This document shows positions 17,766 to 26,274 of a stretch of DNA of 64,000 nt, piece by piece. The DNA lies in NCBI RefSeq assembly GCF_014196455.1, contig NZ_JACIDS010000005.1, positions 434,001 to 498,000 on the forward strand. Reading direction: 5' to 3'. Position 1 is the stretch's first letter. Each line of letters starts with the position of its first letter. Source of the DNA: Kaistia hirudinis. GTDB taxonomy: Bacteria; Pseudomonadota; Alphaproteobacteria; Rhizobiales; Kaistiaceae. The translations under genes were made by a program, and so were the position numbers. The notes under the pieces were generated by a model. That model had not been told where the DNA came from. It saw only the letters and a list, made by a program, of their open reading frames with translations, and ran no database searches.

Positions 17766-18425
17766 ATGGCGAGCGAGAAGACGAAGAAGGCGATCGTCGA
17801 GGCGTTCATGGCGCTGCTCGGCGAGAAGCGGTTCGAGGCGATCGGCCTCGGCGAGATCGCGGAGCGCGCGGGACTGACGCTTGCCGATCTCCGCGATGCG
17901 TTCGACGGCAAGGTCTCGATCCTCGCCGATTTCGTCCGCCGCACCGATCGCGCCGTGCTGGACGGCATCGAGCAGCCCTCCGCCGAGGAGAGCGCGCGTG
18001 ACCGCCTGTTCGACATCGTCATGCGCCGCCTCGATCTCCTCGCACCCCATAAGGCCGCGCTCGGCTCGCTCGACGCCAGCGTCCGCCGCGATCCGGGGCT
18101 GGCGCTCTGCCTCAACAGAGTAGCGCTCGACAGCGCCCGCTTCATGCTGGCCGCCGCCGGTATCGGCACGGGCGGGCTTCTCGGCGCCGCGCGAGCGCAG
18201 GGCTATGTGCTGATCCTCGCCCGCGTGCTGCCGGTCTGGCGCGAGGACGAGGACCCGGATCAAGGCCGCACCATGGCGGCGCTCGACCGCGCGCTGGAGC
18301 GGGCCGAAGGCTGGTCGCGCCGCTCGGAGAAGCTGGCCAAGGCCGCCTGCTCGATCGCGGCGCGCATCGAGAAGCGCCGCTCCACGCGGCGGGGCACGGA
18401 CCGGCCCGCCGCCGACGCGGCTTGA
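17766..18425 (+). CDS. TetR family transcriptional regulator
   Basis: A 219-residue one-component regulator. The N-terminal helix-turn-helix (residues 5-50, KRFEAIGLGEIAERAGLTLA) is of TetR type, with the recognition helix degenerate in its last part (LADLRDAFDG). The C-terminal ligand domain is generic (about 70-200) and ends in a basic Arg/Ser tail. GAGGAG precedes the start. No obvious target apart from itself or the neighbouring csaA. Confidence 0.85.
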   Translation: MASEKTKKAIVEAFMALLGEKRFEAIGLGEIAERAGLTLADLRDAFDGKVSILADFVRRTDRAVLDGIEQPSAEESARDRLFDIVMRRLDLLAPHKAALGSLDASVRRDPGLALCLNRVALDSARFMLAAAGIGTGGLLGAARAQGYVLILARVLPVWREDEDPDQGRTMAALDRALERAEGWSRRSEKLAKAACSIAARIEKRRSTRRGTDRPAADAA

Positions 18426-18488
18426 CGGCGCCGCGCGGTGATGTGCTACGCGGGGAGAACAGCCTTCACCCCGCGAGGAGCCCCGCGC

Positions 18489-18833
18489 ATGACGACCGCC
18501 CCCATCAGTTTCGACGACTTCATGAAGGTCGACATCCGCGCGGGCACGATCGTCGAGGCGCAGCCCTTCCCCGAGGCGCGCAAGCCCGCCTACAAGCTGG
18601 TGATCGATTTCGGGCCGGAGATCGGGCGCAAGAAATCCTCGGCCCAGATCACGAAATACTACACGCCCGAGGAGCTCGTCGGCCGCCAGGTCATGGCGGT
18701 GGTGAACTTTCCGCCGCGCCAGATCGGCCCGTTCATGTCCGAGGTGCTGACGCTCGGCATGCCGGATGACGAGGGCGCCGTGGTTCTGACGGCGATCGAG
18801 CGACCGGTTGCGAATGGCGCGCGCCTTTTCTGA
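18489..18833 (+). CDS. csaA: tRNA-binding protein, CsaA family
   Basis: A 114-residue OB-fold protein with the tRNA-binding (Trbp111-like) signature [20 protein letters not shown] and [19 protein letters not shown]. CsaA proteins act as dimers that bind tRNA, and a secretion chaperone role has also been proposed. ATG 18489 follows GAGGAG. Full family length. Confidence 0.95.
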   Translation: MTTAPISFDDFMKVDIRAGTIVEAQPFPEARKPAYKLVIDFGPEIGRKKSSAQITKYYTPEELVGRQVMAVVNFPPRQIGPFMSEVLTLGMPDDEGAVVLTAIERPVANGARLF

Positions 18834-18917
18834 CACGGTGTGTTCACCCGCGGGCCCCTGCCGCAGGCGGGGTCTGGCATCCTATCTTCACGGCATGATG
18901 GAAAAGGATGTCCAACG

Positions 18918-19745
18918 ATGACCGCCGCTGTTGCCGGGAATGATCTGCCCTTCGCGCTGACGCGGCCGATCCATGTCGCCGCGGTCGGCCTCAAGGCGCG
19001 CGATGTCGACCGCGTCGCCGATTATTACCGCACCATCCTCGGGCTCGAGACGCTCGGGACAAAGGACGGCGCCGTCAGCCTCGGTGCCGGCGGCACGGCG
19101 TTTCTCGAAATCGCGCCGCTCGGGCCCAATGGGCTCGAGGACGATCCCCGCAGCGCCGGCCTGTTCCATACGGCGTTCCTGATGCCGTCGCGGGCCGATC
19201 TCGGGCGCTGGATCATGCGCGCATCACAGGATCGCTTTGCCGTGGACGGCACGGCCGATCACATCGTGAGCGAGGCGATCTATCTGACCGATCCGGAAGG
19301 CAATGGCGTCGAGATCTATGCCGACCGGCCGCATGAGGGCTGGGTCTGGAGCAACGGTACGGTCAATATGTCCACGTTGCATCTCGACCTCAGGCCCATC
19401 GTCGAGTCGGCCGGCGCGGAGAGGGCGCCCTATCGCGCGGCGCCGGCAGGGCTGCGGATCGGCCATGTGCATCTGCGTGTCGGCGATCATCAGGCGGCCG
19501 AGCGCTGGTGGATGTCGGAAGTCGGGCTCCAGCCCGTCGCCGATTATACCGGCGCGACGTTCCTGTCGTCGGGCGGCTATCACCACCACATCGCGGGCAA
19601 TATCTGGCGCAGCCGCGGCGCCAGAGCGCGCGATCCGCAGCGCAGCGGCCTCGCCTTCGTCGAGATGACGGGCTCCGGCGTCGCGGCGGAGAAGGAACTG
19701 GTCGATCCGTGGGGCACGGTGGTGCGGCTGGTGCCGGGAGCATAA
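18918..19745 (+). CDS. Two-domain VOC family dioxygenase-like protein (CatE type)
   Basis: A 275-residue protein made of two vicinal-oxygen-chelate modules: N-terminal (about 15-140, VGLKARDVDRVADYYRTILG) and C-terminal (about 170-270, IGHVHLRVGDHQAAERWW). The C-terminal module keeps a plausible metal triad: His in GHVHL, His in YHHHIAG and Glu in LAFVEM. The layout is that of extradiol dioxygenases of the Bacillus CatE type, but no catechol pathway genes are adjacent. Confidence 0.88.
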   Translation: MTAAVAGNDLPFALTRPIHVAAVGLKARDVDRVADYYRTILGLETLGTKDGAVSLGAGGTAFLEIAPLGPNGLEDDPRSAGLFHTAFLMPSRADLGRWIMRASQDRFAVDGTADHIVSEAIYLTDPEGNGVEIYADRPHEGWVWSNGTVNMSTLHLDLRPIVESAGAERAPYRAAPAGLRIGHVHLRVGDHQAAERWWMSEVGLQPVADYTGATFLSSGGYHHHIAGNIWRSRGARARDPQRSGLAFVEMTGSGVAAEKELVDPWGTVVRLVPGA

Positions 19746-19779
19746 GGCCGAAGGTGCTCGACGGCCGGCGCTTCGCTTC

Positions 19780-19960
19780 CCCTCTCCCTGAGGGAGAGGG
19801 CTTTCGACCTTGGTGTCGCAGGGAGCGAAGCGACCGAGACACCTAGGTCGGAAGGGTGAGGGTTTACGGACCATCCCGGAAATTCTTGCCCGGAGACCAT
19901 GGCGGAGAGGCCGTAAACCCTCTCCCGGCCCTGCGGGCCGACCTCTCCCTCAGGGAGAGG
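19780..19960. repeat. Inverted pair of dispersed palindromes (family A)
   Basis: CCTCTCCCTGAGGGAGAGG at 19781-19799 and CCTCTCCCTCAGGGAGAGG at 19942-19960 flank inner arms GGGTGAGGGTTTACGG and CCGTAAACCCTCTCCC. The same family recurs at 58813-58986. This is a BIME-like intergenic element, here between convergent genes. Confidence 0.75.
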
Positions 19961-19979
19961 TGAAAGAACGAGGCCCATC

Positions 19980-21470
19980 CTAAGCCGGGATCGACACGCT
20001 GGCGCGCAGGCCGCCCAGCGGCGAGTCGGTGAGCTCCACGTCGCCGCCATGCGCCCGCGCTATGTCGCGGGCGATCGAGAGGCCGAGGCCGGTTCCGCTT
20101 TCGTCGAGATTGCGCGCCTCGTCCAGGCGGTAGAACGGGCGGAAGACCACCTCGCGCTGCGCCTCGGCAATGCCGGGCCCGTCATCGTCGACATGCACCG
20201 TCAGCCAGCCATCGGCATGGAGCCCGGTGACCGTGACCGTGCTGCCGTGCCGGCAGGCATTGGTGACGAGGTTCATGATGCAGCGCTTGAACTCGCCCGG
20301 CCGCAGATTCACCACCGGATCGCCCGAGAAGCTGCTCGTCACGTCATGGCCGAGCCGGCGGGTGTTGTCGGCGATCTCGCGCAGCAGCGCTGCCACGTCG
20401 GCATTGCGCGAGGGCTCGTCGACATCGCCGCGCGCGAAGGCGAGATAGCCTTCGAGCATGCGCTGCATGTCGTCGACATCCTTGCGCATGGCGCGGACAT
20501 CGTCGTTTTCGCGCAAGAGCGCCAGCTGCAGGCGGAAGCGCGTCAGCACGGTCCTGAGGTCATGGCTGACGCCGGCGAGCATCGTCGTGCGCTGCTCCAT
20601 CTGGCGCTGGATGCGATCCTGCATCTCGATGAAGGTCGCGCCGGCGCGGCGCACCTCGCGCGCCCCGCGCGGCTTGAAATTCTCGATCGGCCGTCCCTTG
20701 CCAAAGCTCTCGGCCGCATCGGCGAGCTGCTGGATCGGCCGGATCTGGTTGCGCAGGAAGGCGATGGCGATGACGAGCAGCACGAGGCTCGTGCCGACCA
20801 TCCAGAAGATGAAGATCTCCGAATTGGACGCATAGGTCTGGCTGCGCCGGGCGAGCACGCGCATCACCTTGTCACCCAGCTGGATGCGCACCTCGACGAG
20901 GTTGGACTTGCCGACCGTGTCGATCCAGAACGGCTTGCCGATCTGCTGGCTGATCTCGTTGGAGAGCGCGCTGTCGAGCAGCGAGAAGAAGGGCTTGGGC
21001 GCCGCGGGCGGCAGCGGCTCGTTCGGCACGATCGACACGACGAGGCCGAGCCGCTGCGCGGCGATGCGCACGATCTCCTGCTCGTTGGTCGCGCCGGGAT
21101 AGGTCTCGATCAGGTCGGTGATCGCCGCGATGTCGCGCACCGTCGCGGCGGAGAGACGCCGCGTCACGGTCTGCCAGTGGCGCTCCATGAAGACGAAGGC
21201 GACCACGGATTGCAGGATGACGATCGGCGCGATGATGATGATGAGCGCGCGGGCATAGAGCCCCTTCGGCATGGCCTGGCCGAAGCGGCGGCCCACGAAG
21301 CGCCAGGGCGCGAGCGCCATGTCGATCGCCGGCTGGATGCGACGAAAGCCGCGGCGCGCGGCATTGACGGACGGCGAGCGCGCGAGGCGGCGGACGAGCG
21401 CGACCAGCGGCCAGTCGGACCAGCTTCCGATCCGGCCGATGCCGTGGAACGGATGCGGCGGCTTGTCCAT
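19980..21470 (-). CDS. Sensor histidine kinase (EnvZ-like)
   Basis: A 496-residue membrane kinase. Spans lie near residues 75-95 and 225-245, with a periplasmic sensor between them. HAMP-like (NQIRPIQQLADAAESFGKG) and dimerisation domains follow, with the phosphoacceptor His in AGVSHDLRTVLTRFRLQ. The ATPase domain has N-box NLVTNACRHG, DDGPGI and GTGLGLSIARD. A long basic cytosolic N-terminus of about 70 residues precedes the first span. It lies 55 bases downstream of the response regulator, its cognate partner by position. Confidence 0.93.
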   Translation of the reverse strand: MDKPPHPFHGIGRIGSWSDWPLVALVRRLARSPSVNAARRGFRRIQPAIDMALAPWRFVGRRFGQAMPKGLYARALIIIIAPIVILQSVVAFVFMERHWQTVTRRLSAATVRDIAAITDLIETYPGATNEQEIVRIAAQRLGLVVSIVPNEPLPPAAPKPFFSLLDSALSNEISQQIGKPFWIDTVGKSNLVEVRIQLGDKVMRVLARRSQTYASNSEIFIFWMVGTSLVLLVIAIAFLRNQIRPIQQLADAAESFGKGRPIENFKPRGAREVRRAGATFIEMQDRIQRQMEQRTTMLAGVSHDLRTVLTRFRLQLALLRENDDVRAMRKDVDDMQRMLEGYLAFARGDVDEPSRNADVAALLREIADNTRRLGHDVTSSFSGDPVVNLRPGEFKRCIMNLVTNACRHGSTVTVTGLHADGWLTVHVDDDGPGIAEAQREVVFRPFYRLDEARNLDESGTGLGLSIARDIARAHGGDVELTDSPLGGLRASVSIPA

Positions 21471-21525
21471 CAGGCCTTTCGTCCGGCTGGGCGGCGGGGA
21501 CGCGCGCCCGGTGCGGGGAACAGCG

Positions 21526-22245
21526 TCACGCCTCGGTCACCAGGCGATAGCCGATGCCGCGCACGGTCTGGAGATAGAGCGGGTTGGTCGGATCGACCTC
21601 GATCTTGCGCCGGAGCCGGTTGATCTGCACGTCGATCGTCCGTTCTCCCGCCGGCTCATCCTCGGCGAGCAAAGCAAGGCGCGGCACCGTCTCGTTCGGG
21701 CTCGCGGCGAAGACGGCCATGATCTGGCGCTCACGGTCGGTGAGGCGCACGGTCTCCGTGCCGCGGCGCAGTTCGCGGCGGCCGATATGGAAGGTGAACG
21801 GGCCGAAGCGAAGCTGCTCGATCAGCGGCGCCGGCGCCGGCGCGCCGCGCTTCAGGATCGCATTGATGCGCAGCACCAGTTCGCGCGGCTCGAACGGCTT
21901 GCCGAGATAGTCGTCCGCCCCGCCCTCGAAGCCGGCGATGCGGTGTTCGATCTCCGCCCGCGCGGTGAGCATGAGGATCGGCACGTCGAGCGTCTCGCGG
22001 AGGCTCTTCATCAGTTCGAGCCCGCTCTCGCCCGGCATCATCACGTCGAGAATCAGAAGGTCGAAGGCGAGGCCGCCGAGCCGCCCGCGCGCCTCGCCGG
22101 CATCGGAGGCGACATCGACGCGAAAGCCGTTGTCGGTCAGATAGCGCTGGATCAGCGAACGGATGCGCTGGTCGTCGTCAATGACCAGGATATGCGGGGC
22201 ATCGTCCGCGACGATGGGCTGAAGAGAGGTGGCGGCATCACTCAT
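21526..22245 (-). CDS. petR: OmpR-family response regulator (PetR-like)
   Basis: A 239-residue regulator. The receiver domain (residues 16-130) has the phospho-acceptor Asp in DLLILDVMMPG, and the C-terminal winged helix spans about 145-235 (TDRERQIMAVFAASPNE, INRLRRKIEVDPTNP). GAGGAG precedes the start. The order MarR gene, response regulator, kinase matches the petP-petR arrangement known from Rhodobacter, where PetR is needed for cytochrome bc1 expression. The petR symbol rests on that context and on similarity, not on an alignment. Confidence 0.8.
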   Translation of the reverse strand: MSDAATSLQPIVADDAPHILVIDDDQRIRSLIQRYLTDNGFRVDVASDAGEARGRLGGLAFDLLILDVMMPGESGLELMKSLRETLDVPILMLTARAEIEHRIAGFEGGADDYLGKPFEPRELVLRINAILKRGAPAPAPLIEQLRFGPFTFHIGRRELRRGTETVRLTDRERQIMAVFAASPNETVPRLALLAEDEPAGERTIDVQINRLRRKIEVDPTNPLYLQTVRGIGYRLVTEA

Positions 22246-22298
22246 CGAACACTCCTCGGGCGCCGGGGCGAGCCGGCAGCGATCCTCCCGCCGGCGGC

Positions 22299-22856
22299 TC
22301 AGCGGCCGATCAGCTTCGTCACCTTATCGCGTTCCTCGGCGTCGATCATCATGCGCAGGAAGTGTTCGGCCCCCCGCCGCTCCTCCGCCGACAGCCCCGC
22401 GAACGCAGCCTGGACACGGCGCGCCTGCGGCTCGGTCAGGCGCAGCGACAGCGCGCGGCCCTTCGCGGTCGGATAGAGCAGGCGCTGGCGCCGATCCACC
22501 GGTCCCGGCACCTGCTCGATATAACCCGTGTCGATCAGCTGCTTCAGCACGCGGCCGAGCGACTGCTTGGTGATCTTGAGGATATCCAGAAGGTCGGCGA
22601 CCGGCATGCCGGGATGGCGGCTGACGAAATGGACGACGCGGTGATGCGCCCGGCCGAAATCGAAGGTCGCCAGCACCGCGTCGGGATCCGACACGAAGTC
22701 GCGATAGGCGTAGAACAGCAGCTCGATCATCACGATCTCGGGATGCTCGGCCAGCGAGACGGGATCGCTGATCGGGCCCGAGAGCTCATGCGACGCCGGC
22801 TCCGACACGGAAGGGGTGTCCGATCCGGAATCTGCCGCGAAATTTACGTCAGCCAT
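22299..22856 (-). CDS. MarR family regulator (PetP-like)
   Basis: A 185-residue winged-helix repressor. The core is DFGRAHHRVVHFVSRHPGMP, with the recognition part LKITKQSLGRVLKQLIDTGY and wing DRRQRLLYPTAKG. Start ATG 22856 is chosen from protein content; an upstream in-frame start would add 27 residues. It lies 53 bases upstream of the response regulator and is probably co-transcribed with it. It is divergent from ilvE. Confidence 0.88.
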   Translation of the reverse strand: MADVNFAADSGSDTPSVSEPASHELSGPISDPVSLAEHPEIVMIELLFYAYRDFVSDPDAVLATFDFGRAHHRVVHFVSRHPGMPVADLLDILKITKQSLGRVLKQLIDTGYIEQVPGPVDRRQRLLYPTAKGRALSLRLTEPQARRVQAAFAGLSAEERRGAEHFLRMMIDAEERDKVTKLIGR

Positions 22857-23127
22857 ATTGACATATTTCGGTTCGATTGTTACGTGAGAGACCGTCGCGA
22901 CGAAATCTTCGAACGCGCCAGCCGTGCCCCTCTGCAATGTGAAACGCAGAAGCGCGCCTCGACCGGCACATTACCGATAGTTTCGCGGCGGTGCAAAATG
23001 GCCCGACCGGTCGCCGGTCCGTCTGCTGAGGGCGCAATGGCGCTTTACAAAGACGGAAAAACGCGGGATTCGGGTCGAAACGACACGACAAGCAAGGGTC
23101 TTGGAGACCCATTTGGGAGCGATGACG

Positions 23128-24027
23128 ATGAGCGCGGTTGCCTTCGATCAGAAAGATGGATGGATCTGGTTCAATGGATCCTTCGTGCCCTGGAAGGACG
23201 CCAAGGTTCACGTACTGACCCACGGGCTCCATTATGGCAGCGGCGTCTTCGAGGGCGAGCGCGCCTATGGCGGCAAGATTTTCAAGCTGCGCGAGCATAC
23301 CGAGCGCCTGTTCAAATCGGCCGAAATCCTCGATTTCCAGATCCCCTACACGCTGCAGGAGATCGACGACGCCTGTCAGGCGACGCTGGCCAAGAACGGC
23401 CTGGTCGACGGCTATCTCCGTCCGATCGCCTGGCGCGGCAGCGAGATGATGGGTGTGTCGGCCCAGAAGAACCGGATCAATGTCGCTATCGCCGCCTGGG
23501 AATGGCCGTCCTATTTCAGCCCGGCCGAGCGTCTCAAGGGCATCCGCCTGACCTTCGCGAAGTATCGCCGTCCCGATCCGCAGACCGCGCCCTCGCTCGC
23601 CAAGGCGTCCGGCCTCTATATGATCTGCACGATCTCCAAGCATGAGGCGGAGCGCCGCGGCTATGCCGATGCGCTGATGCTCGACTGGGAAGGCAATGTC
23701 GCCGAGGCCACCGGCGCCAACATCTTCTTCGTCAAGGACGGCGTCATCCATACGCCGCTCGCCGACCGCTTCCTGAACGGCATCACGCGCCAGACGGTGA
23801 TCGATCTCGCCAAGGCGCGCGGCTATGAAGTCGTCGAGCGTCGCATCTCGCCGGACGAGCTGCCGACCTTCTCGGAATGCTGGCTCTGCGGCACGGCCGC
23901 CGAGGTGACCCCGGTCTCCGAGATCGACGAGTTCCGCTTCACGCCCGGCAAGATCACCGAGACGCTGATGAACGACTACACGGCCGCCGTCCAGCCGGCC
24001 GAGCAGAAGATCGCCGCGAACGCCTGA
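23128..24027 (+). CDS. ilvE: Branched-chain amino acid aminotransferase
   Basis: IlvE (299 residues) is a fold-type IV PLP enzyme for the last step of valine, leucine and isoleucine synthesis. It has THGLHYGSGVFEGERAY, the PLP Lys in SLAKASGLYM, ATGANIFFVKDG and GTAAEVTPVSEID. ATG 23128 has GGGAG at the correct distance; ATG 23122 is too close to it. A strong terminator follows. Confidence 0.95.
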   Translation: MSAVAFDQKDGWIWFNGSFVPWKDAKVHVLTHGLHYGSGVFEGERAYGGKIFKLREHTERLFKSAEILDFQIPYTLQEIDDACQATLAKNGLVDGYLRPIAWRGSEMMGVSAQKNRINVAIAAWEWPSYFSPAERLKGIRLTFAKYRRPDPQTAPSLAKASGLYMICTISKHEAERRGYADALMLDWEGNVAEATGANIFFVKDGVIHTPLADRFLNGITRQTVIDLAKARGYEVVERRISPDELPTFSECWLCGTAAEVTPVSEIDEFRFTPGKITETLMNDYTAAVQPAEQKIAANA

Positions 24028-24048
24028 GGCGAGACGACATCGATGACG

Positions 24049-24076
24049 AAAGGCCGGGCCATCGCCCGGCCTTTTT
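24049..24076 (+). terminator. Intrinsic terminator of ilvE
   Basis: Stem AAAGGCCGGGC/GCCCGGCCTTT (11 bp) with a 4-base loop, then a run of T to 24076. It also sits at the end of the convergent GIY-YIG gene. Confidence 0.85.
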
Positions 24077-24088
24077 GTTGCGCCGGAT

Positions 24089-24424
24089 TCAGATCGCCTG
24101 CGCGCCGAGCCGCGTGCGCCAGGCGGCGCAGCGCTCCTTGAGCAACCCGTTCAATATGTAGCTCGACTCCTCGTCCTCGATCCGCTCGAGGACGCTGAGC
24201 GCGATGGCGTGCTCGCCATGCGCGTTCCAGGCGGCCTGCAGCGAGCGGCTCGGATGCGAGCCATGCTCCAGCGTGAAGCGCATCCGGTTCCAGATCGCAT
24301 CGAGATTGGTCGTCTGGCCGACCCAGACCGCATCCGCCGCCGCGCAGCGAAGCTCATAGATGCCGATCGCGCGCTCGCGCTTCTTATAGGCGGAGATCGC
24401 CGCCTTCCTGTCTTCGGTGTTCAT
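24089..24424 (-). CDS. GIY-YIG nuclease family protein
   Basis: A 111-residue single-domain protein. GIYELRC and VWVGQT represent the GIY and YIG elements, where the second motif is degenerate; RMRFTLEHGSHPSRSLQAAW follows. Stand-alone proteins of this type are common and uncharacterised; the changed YIG motif leaves activity open. ATG 24424 follows GGAGG. Confidence 0.8.
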   Translation of the reverse strand: MNTEDRKAAISAYKKRERAIGIYELRCAAADAVWVGQTTNLDAIWNRMRFTLEHGSHPSRSLQAAWNAHGEHAIALSVLERIEDEESSYILNGLLKERCAAWRTRLGAQAI

Positions 24425-24470
24425 CCGGACATGCCTCCGGCTCCGGAAAAGGCCGGAGCGATCGGCATTT

Positions 24471-24514
24471 TTTATCCGGGTATTATTGCATGCGCAATAT
24501 CACCCGGATAAAAT
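24471..24514. promoter_or_regulatory. 44-base palindrome between divergent genes
   Basis: Perfect 12-bp arms TTTTATCCGGGT/ACCCGGATAAAA enclose a second 6-bp palindrome TATTGC-ATGC-GCAATA. The element lies between the divergent GIY-YIG and DUF1330 genes, 28 bases upstream of the latter start, and looks like a large operator. Confidence 0.55.
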
Positions 24515-24541
24515 AAGGCCAAGATCACGGAAGGAAGCGCC

Positions 24542-24982
24542 ATGGCCGCCGACACGACATGCTATCTGGACGTCACGCAGGAAGCGGGCGCCACCTTTTT
24601 CCGGCGGGGCCTCGTCGGTCCGGTCGTGATGCTGAACCTGCTGCGGTTTCGCGAACGCGCCGACTATGCGGCGCATCCCGATCTCGCCCCGCCGACGCCG
24701 ATCAGCGGCGCGGAGGCATTCGATCGCTACGTCGCGTACACGCTGCCTTTTCTGACACGGAGCGGCGGCTCGATTCTCGGCCTGTATGAGGGCGGTCCGA
24801 ACCTGATCGGCCCCGCCTCCGAGCGCTGGGATCGCGTCATGCTGATCCGGCAAGCGAGCGTCGCGTCGTTTCTCGCCTTCGCCGACGATCCGGCCTACCG
24901 CGCCGGCCTCGGCCACCGCACGGCGGCGCTGGCCGATTCGCGTCTCGTCCCGCTCACCGAGCGGGACGGCGTCCAGGCGTAA
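24542..24982 (+). CDS. DUF1330 domain-containing protein
   Basis: A 146-residue protein with a dimeric alpha-beta barrel-like fold by family; PVVMLNLLRFRERADY, GAEAFDRYVAY and RWDRVMLIRQASVASFLAF are typical. Members resemble antibiotic-biosynthesis monooxygenases, but no reaction is established. The gene is likely controlled through the 24471-24514 palindrome. Confidence 0.85.
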   Translation: MAADTTCYLDVTQEAGATFFRRGLVGPVVMLNLLRFRERADYAAHPDLAPPTPISGAEAFDRYVAYTLPFLTRSGGSILGLYEGGPNLIGPASERWDRVMLIRQASVASFLAFADDPAYRAGLGHRTAALADSRLVPLTERDGVQA

Positions 24983-24985
24983 GGT

Positions 24986-25276
24986 CTATTCGCCCGTCGG
25001 CGCGGCCACCACATGGCCCTGCGTCAGCACGGCGAGCTTTGCCTCGAGCTCGGCGACACGGGCGGCGAGCGCCTCGTTCTCGATCCGCGCCTTCTGCGCC
25101 ATCTCGCGCACGATCTCGAATTCCTCGCGCTTGACGAAGTCCATGTCGCCGAGGAAACGCTCGGCCTGGTGCTTCATGGCGGTCTCCGCCTCGCGGCGGA
25201 CGCCCTGCGCGATGCCGGCGGCATCGGTCATCAGCTTGGCGAAATCGTCGAACATGCGGTTCGGGCCCTGTTCCAT
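24986..25276 (-). CDS. ubiK: Ubiquinone biosynthesis accessory factor UbiK
   Basis: A 96-residue protein of the UbiK/BMFP family. The amphipathic N-terminus (FDDFAKLMTDAAGIA) is followed by a coiled coil (about 45-85, EEFEIVREMAQKARIENEAL, AARVAELEAKLAVL). It helps the Ubi complex assemble ubiquinone. Start ATG 25276 has GGAGG. The stop faces DUF1330 with a 3-base gap. Confidence 0.9.
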   Translation of the reverse strand: MEQGPNRMFDDFAKLMTDAAGIAQGVRREAETAMKHQAERFLGDMDFVKREEFEIVREMAQKARIENEALAARVAELEAKLAVLTQGHVVAAPTGE

Positions 25277-25443
25277 GGAATCCCCTCCAAGCGGTCTGCG
25301 TTGATCTGACTATGGGGTTTCGGCCTGCCGCCAGCAAGGGCGCGGCGGCGCGACCAAGCGCGGCAGAGGCCGGCCCGACGAGGCCTTGACCCTACCATAG
25401 TCTCGGCGCACCTATGCCCGCGACGCGCAAATCCGGGGTTTTC

Positions 25444-26274
25444 ATGCTCAACGTCCTCCCCTTCCCCGCCATCAACCCCGTGCTGATCGAGATCGGGCCG
25501 TTCGCGATCCGCTGGTACGCGCTGGCCTATATCGTCGGCATCCTGTTCGGCTGGTGGTATGCGCGCCGCCTCGTCTCCAATCCGCGCCTCTGGGGTCCGT
25601 CCGGAGCGCCGATGCGCGTCGTCGATCTCGATGATTTCGTGGTCTGGGCGACGGTCGGCATCATCGTCGGCGGCCGGCTCGGCTATGTGCTGTTCTATGA
25701 TCTCGGCAAGTTTCTCGCCGCGCCGCTGACCATCTTCGAGGTCTGGCATGGCGGCATGTCGTTCCATGGCGGCTTCCTCGGCACGGTGATCGCCATGATC
25801 CTGTTCGCGCGGAGCCGGAAAATCCCGGTCTGGTCGCTGATCGACACGATCGCGCCCTCGGTCACCGTCGGCCTCTGCCTCGGCCGCCTCGCCAATTTCG
25901 TGAATGGCGAGCTCTGGGGCCGGCCGGGCGACGTTCCCTGGGCCATGGTGTTTCCGAACGCCGACCTGCAGCCGCGCCATCCGAGCCAGCTCTACGAGGC
26001 GCTGCTCGAAGGCGTCGTGCTCTTCCTGGTCCTGCGCTTCTTCACCCACAGGCAGCTGCGCCTCAGCCAGCCCGGCTTCATCTCGGCGATCTTCGCGATC
26101 GGCTATGCGCTGGCGCGAATCGTCTCGGAATTCTTCCGCGAGCCGGACATCCAGATCGGCTATCTGGCCGGCGGGCTCACCATGGGCATGCTGCTCTCGC
26201 TGCCGCTTCTCATCGCCGGCATCATCCTGCTCGTCGTGGTGCTGCGGCGGCCGGTGCCCGCACCGGCCTCGTGA
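25444..26274 (+). CDS. lgt: Prolipoprotein diacylglyceryl transferase
   Basis: Lgt (276 residues from ATG 25444; ATG 25414 would add ten) attaches diacylglycerol to the lipobox Cys of prolipoproteins in the inner membrane. Diagnostic are IRWYALAYIVG, GGRLGYVLFY, MSFHGGFLGT, GRLANFVNGELWGRP and HPSQLYEALLEG. Seven membrane segments are predicted. Its stop overlaps the next gene (GTGA). A lipoprotein substrate is encoded nearby at 28238. Confidence 0.95.
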   Translation: MLNVLPFPAINPVLIEIGPFAIRWYALAYIVGILFGWWYARRLVSNPRLWGPSGAPMRVVDLDDFVVWATVGIIVGGRLGYVLFYDLGKFLAAPLTIFEVWHGGMSFHGGFLGTVIAMILFARSRKIPVWSLIDTIAPSVTVGLCLGRLANFVNGELWGRPGDVPWAMVFPNADLQPRHPSQLYEALLEGVVLFLVLRFFTHRQLRLSQPGFISAIFAIGYALARIVSEFFREPDIQIGYLAGGLTMGMLLSLPLLIAGIILLVVVLRRPVPAPAS

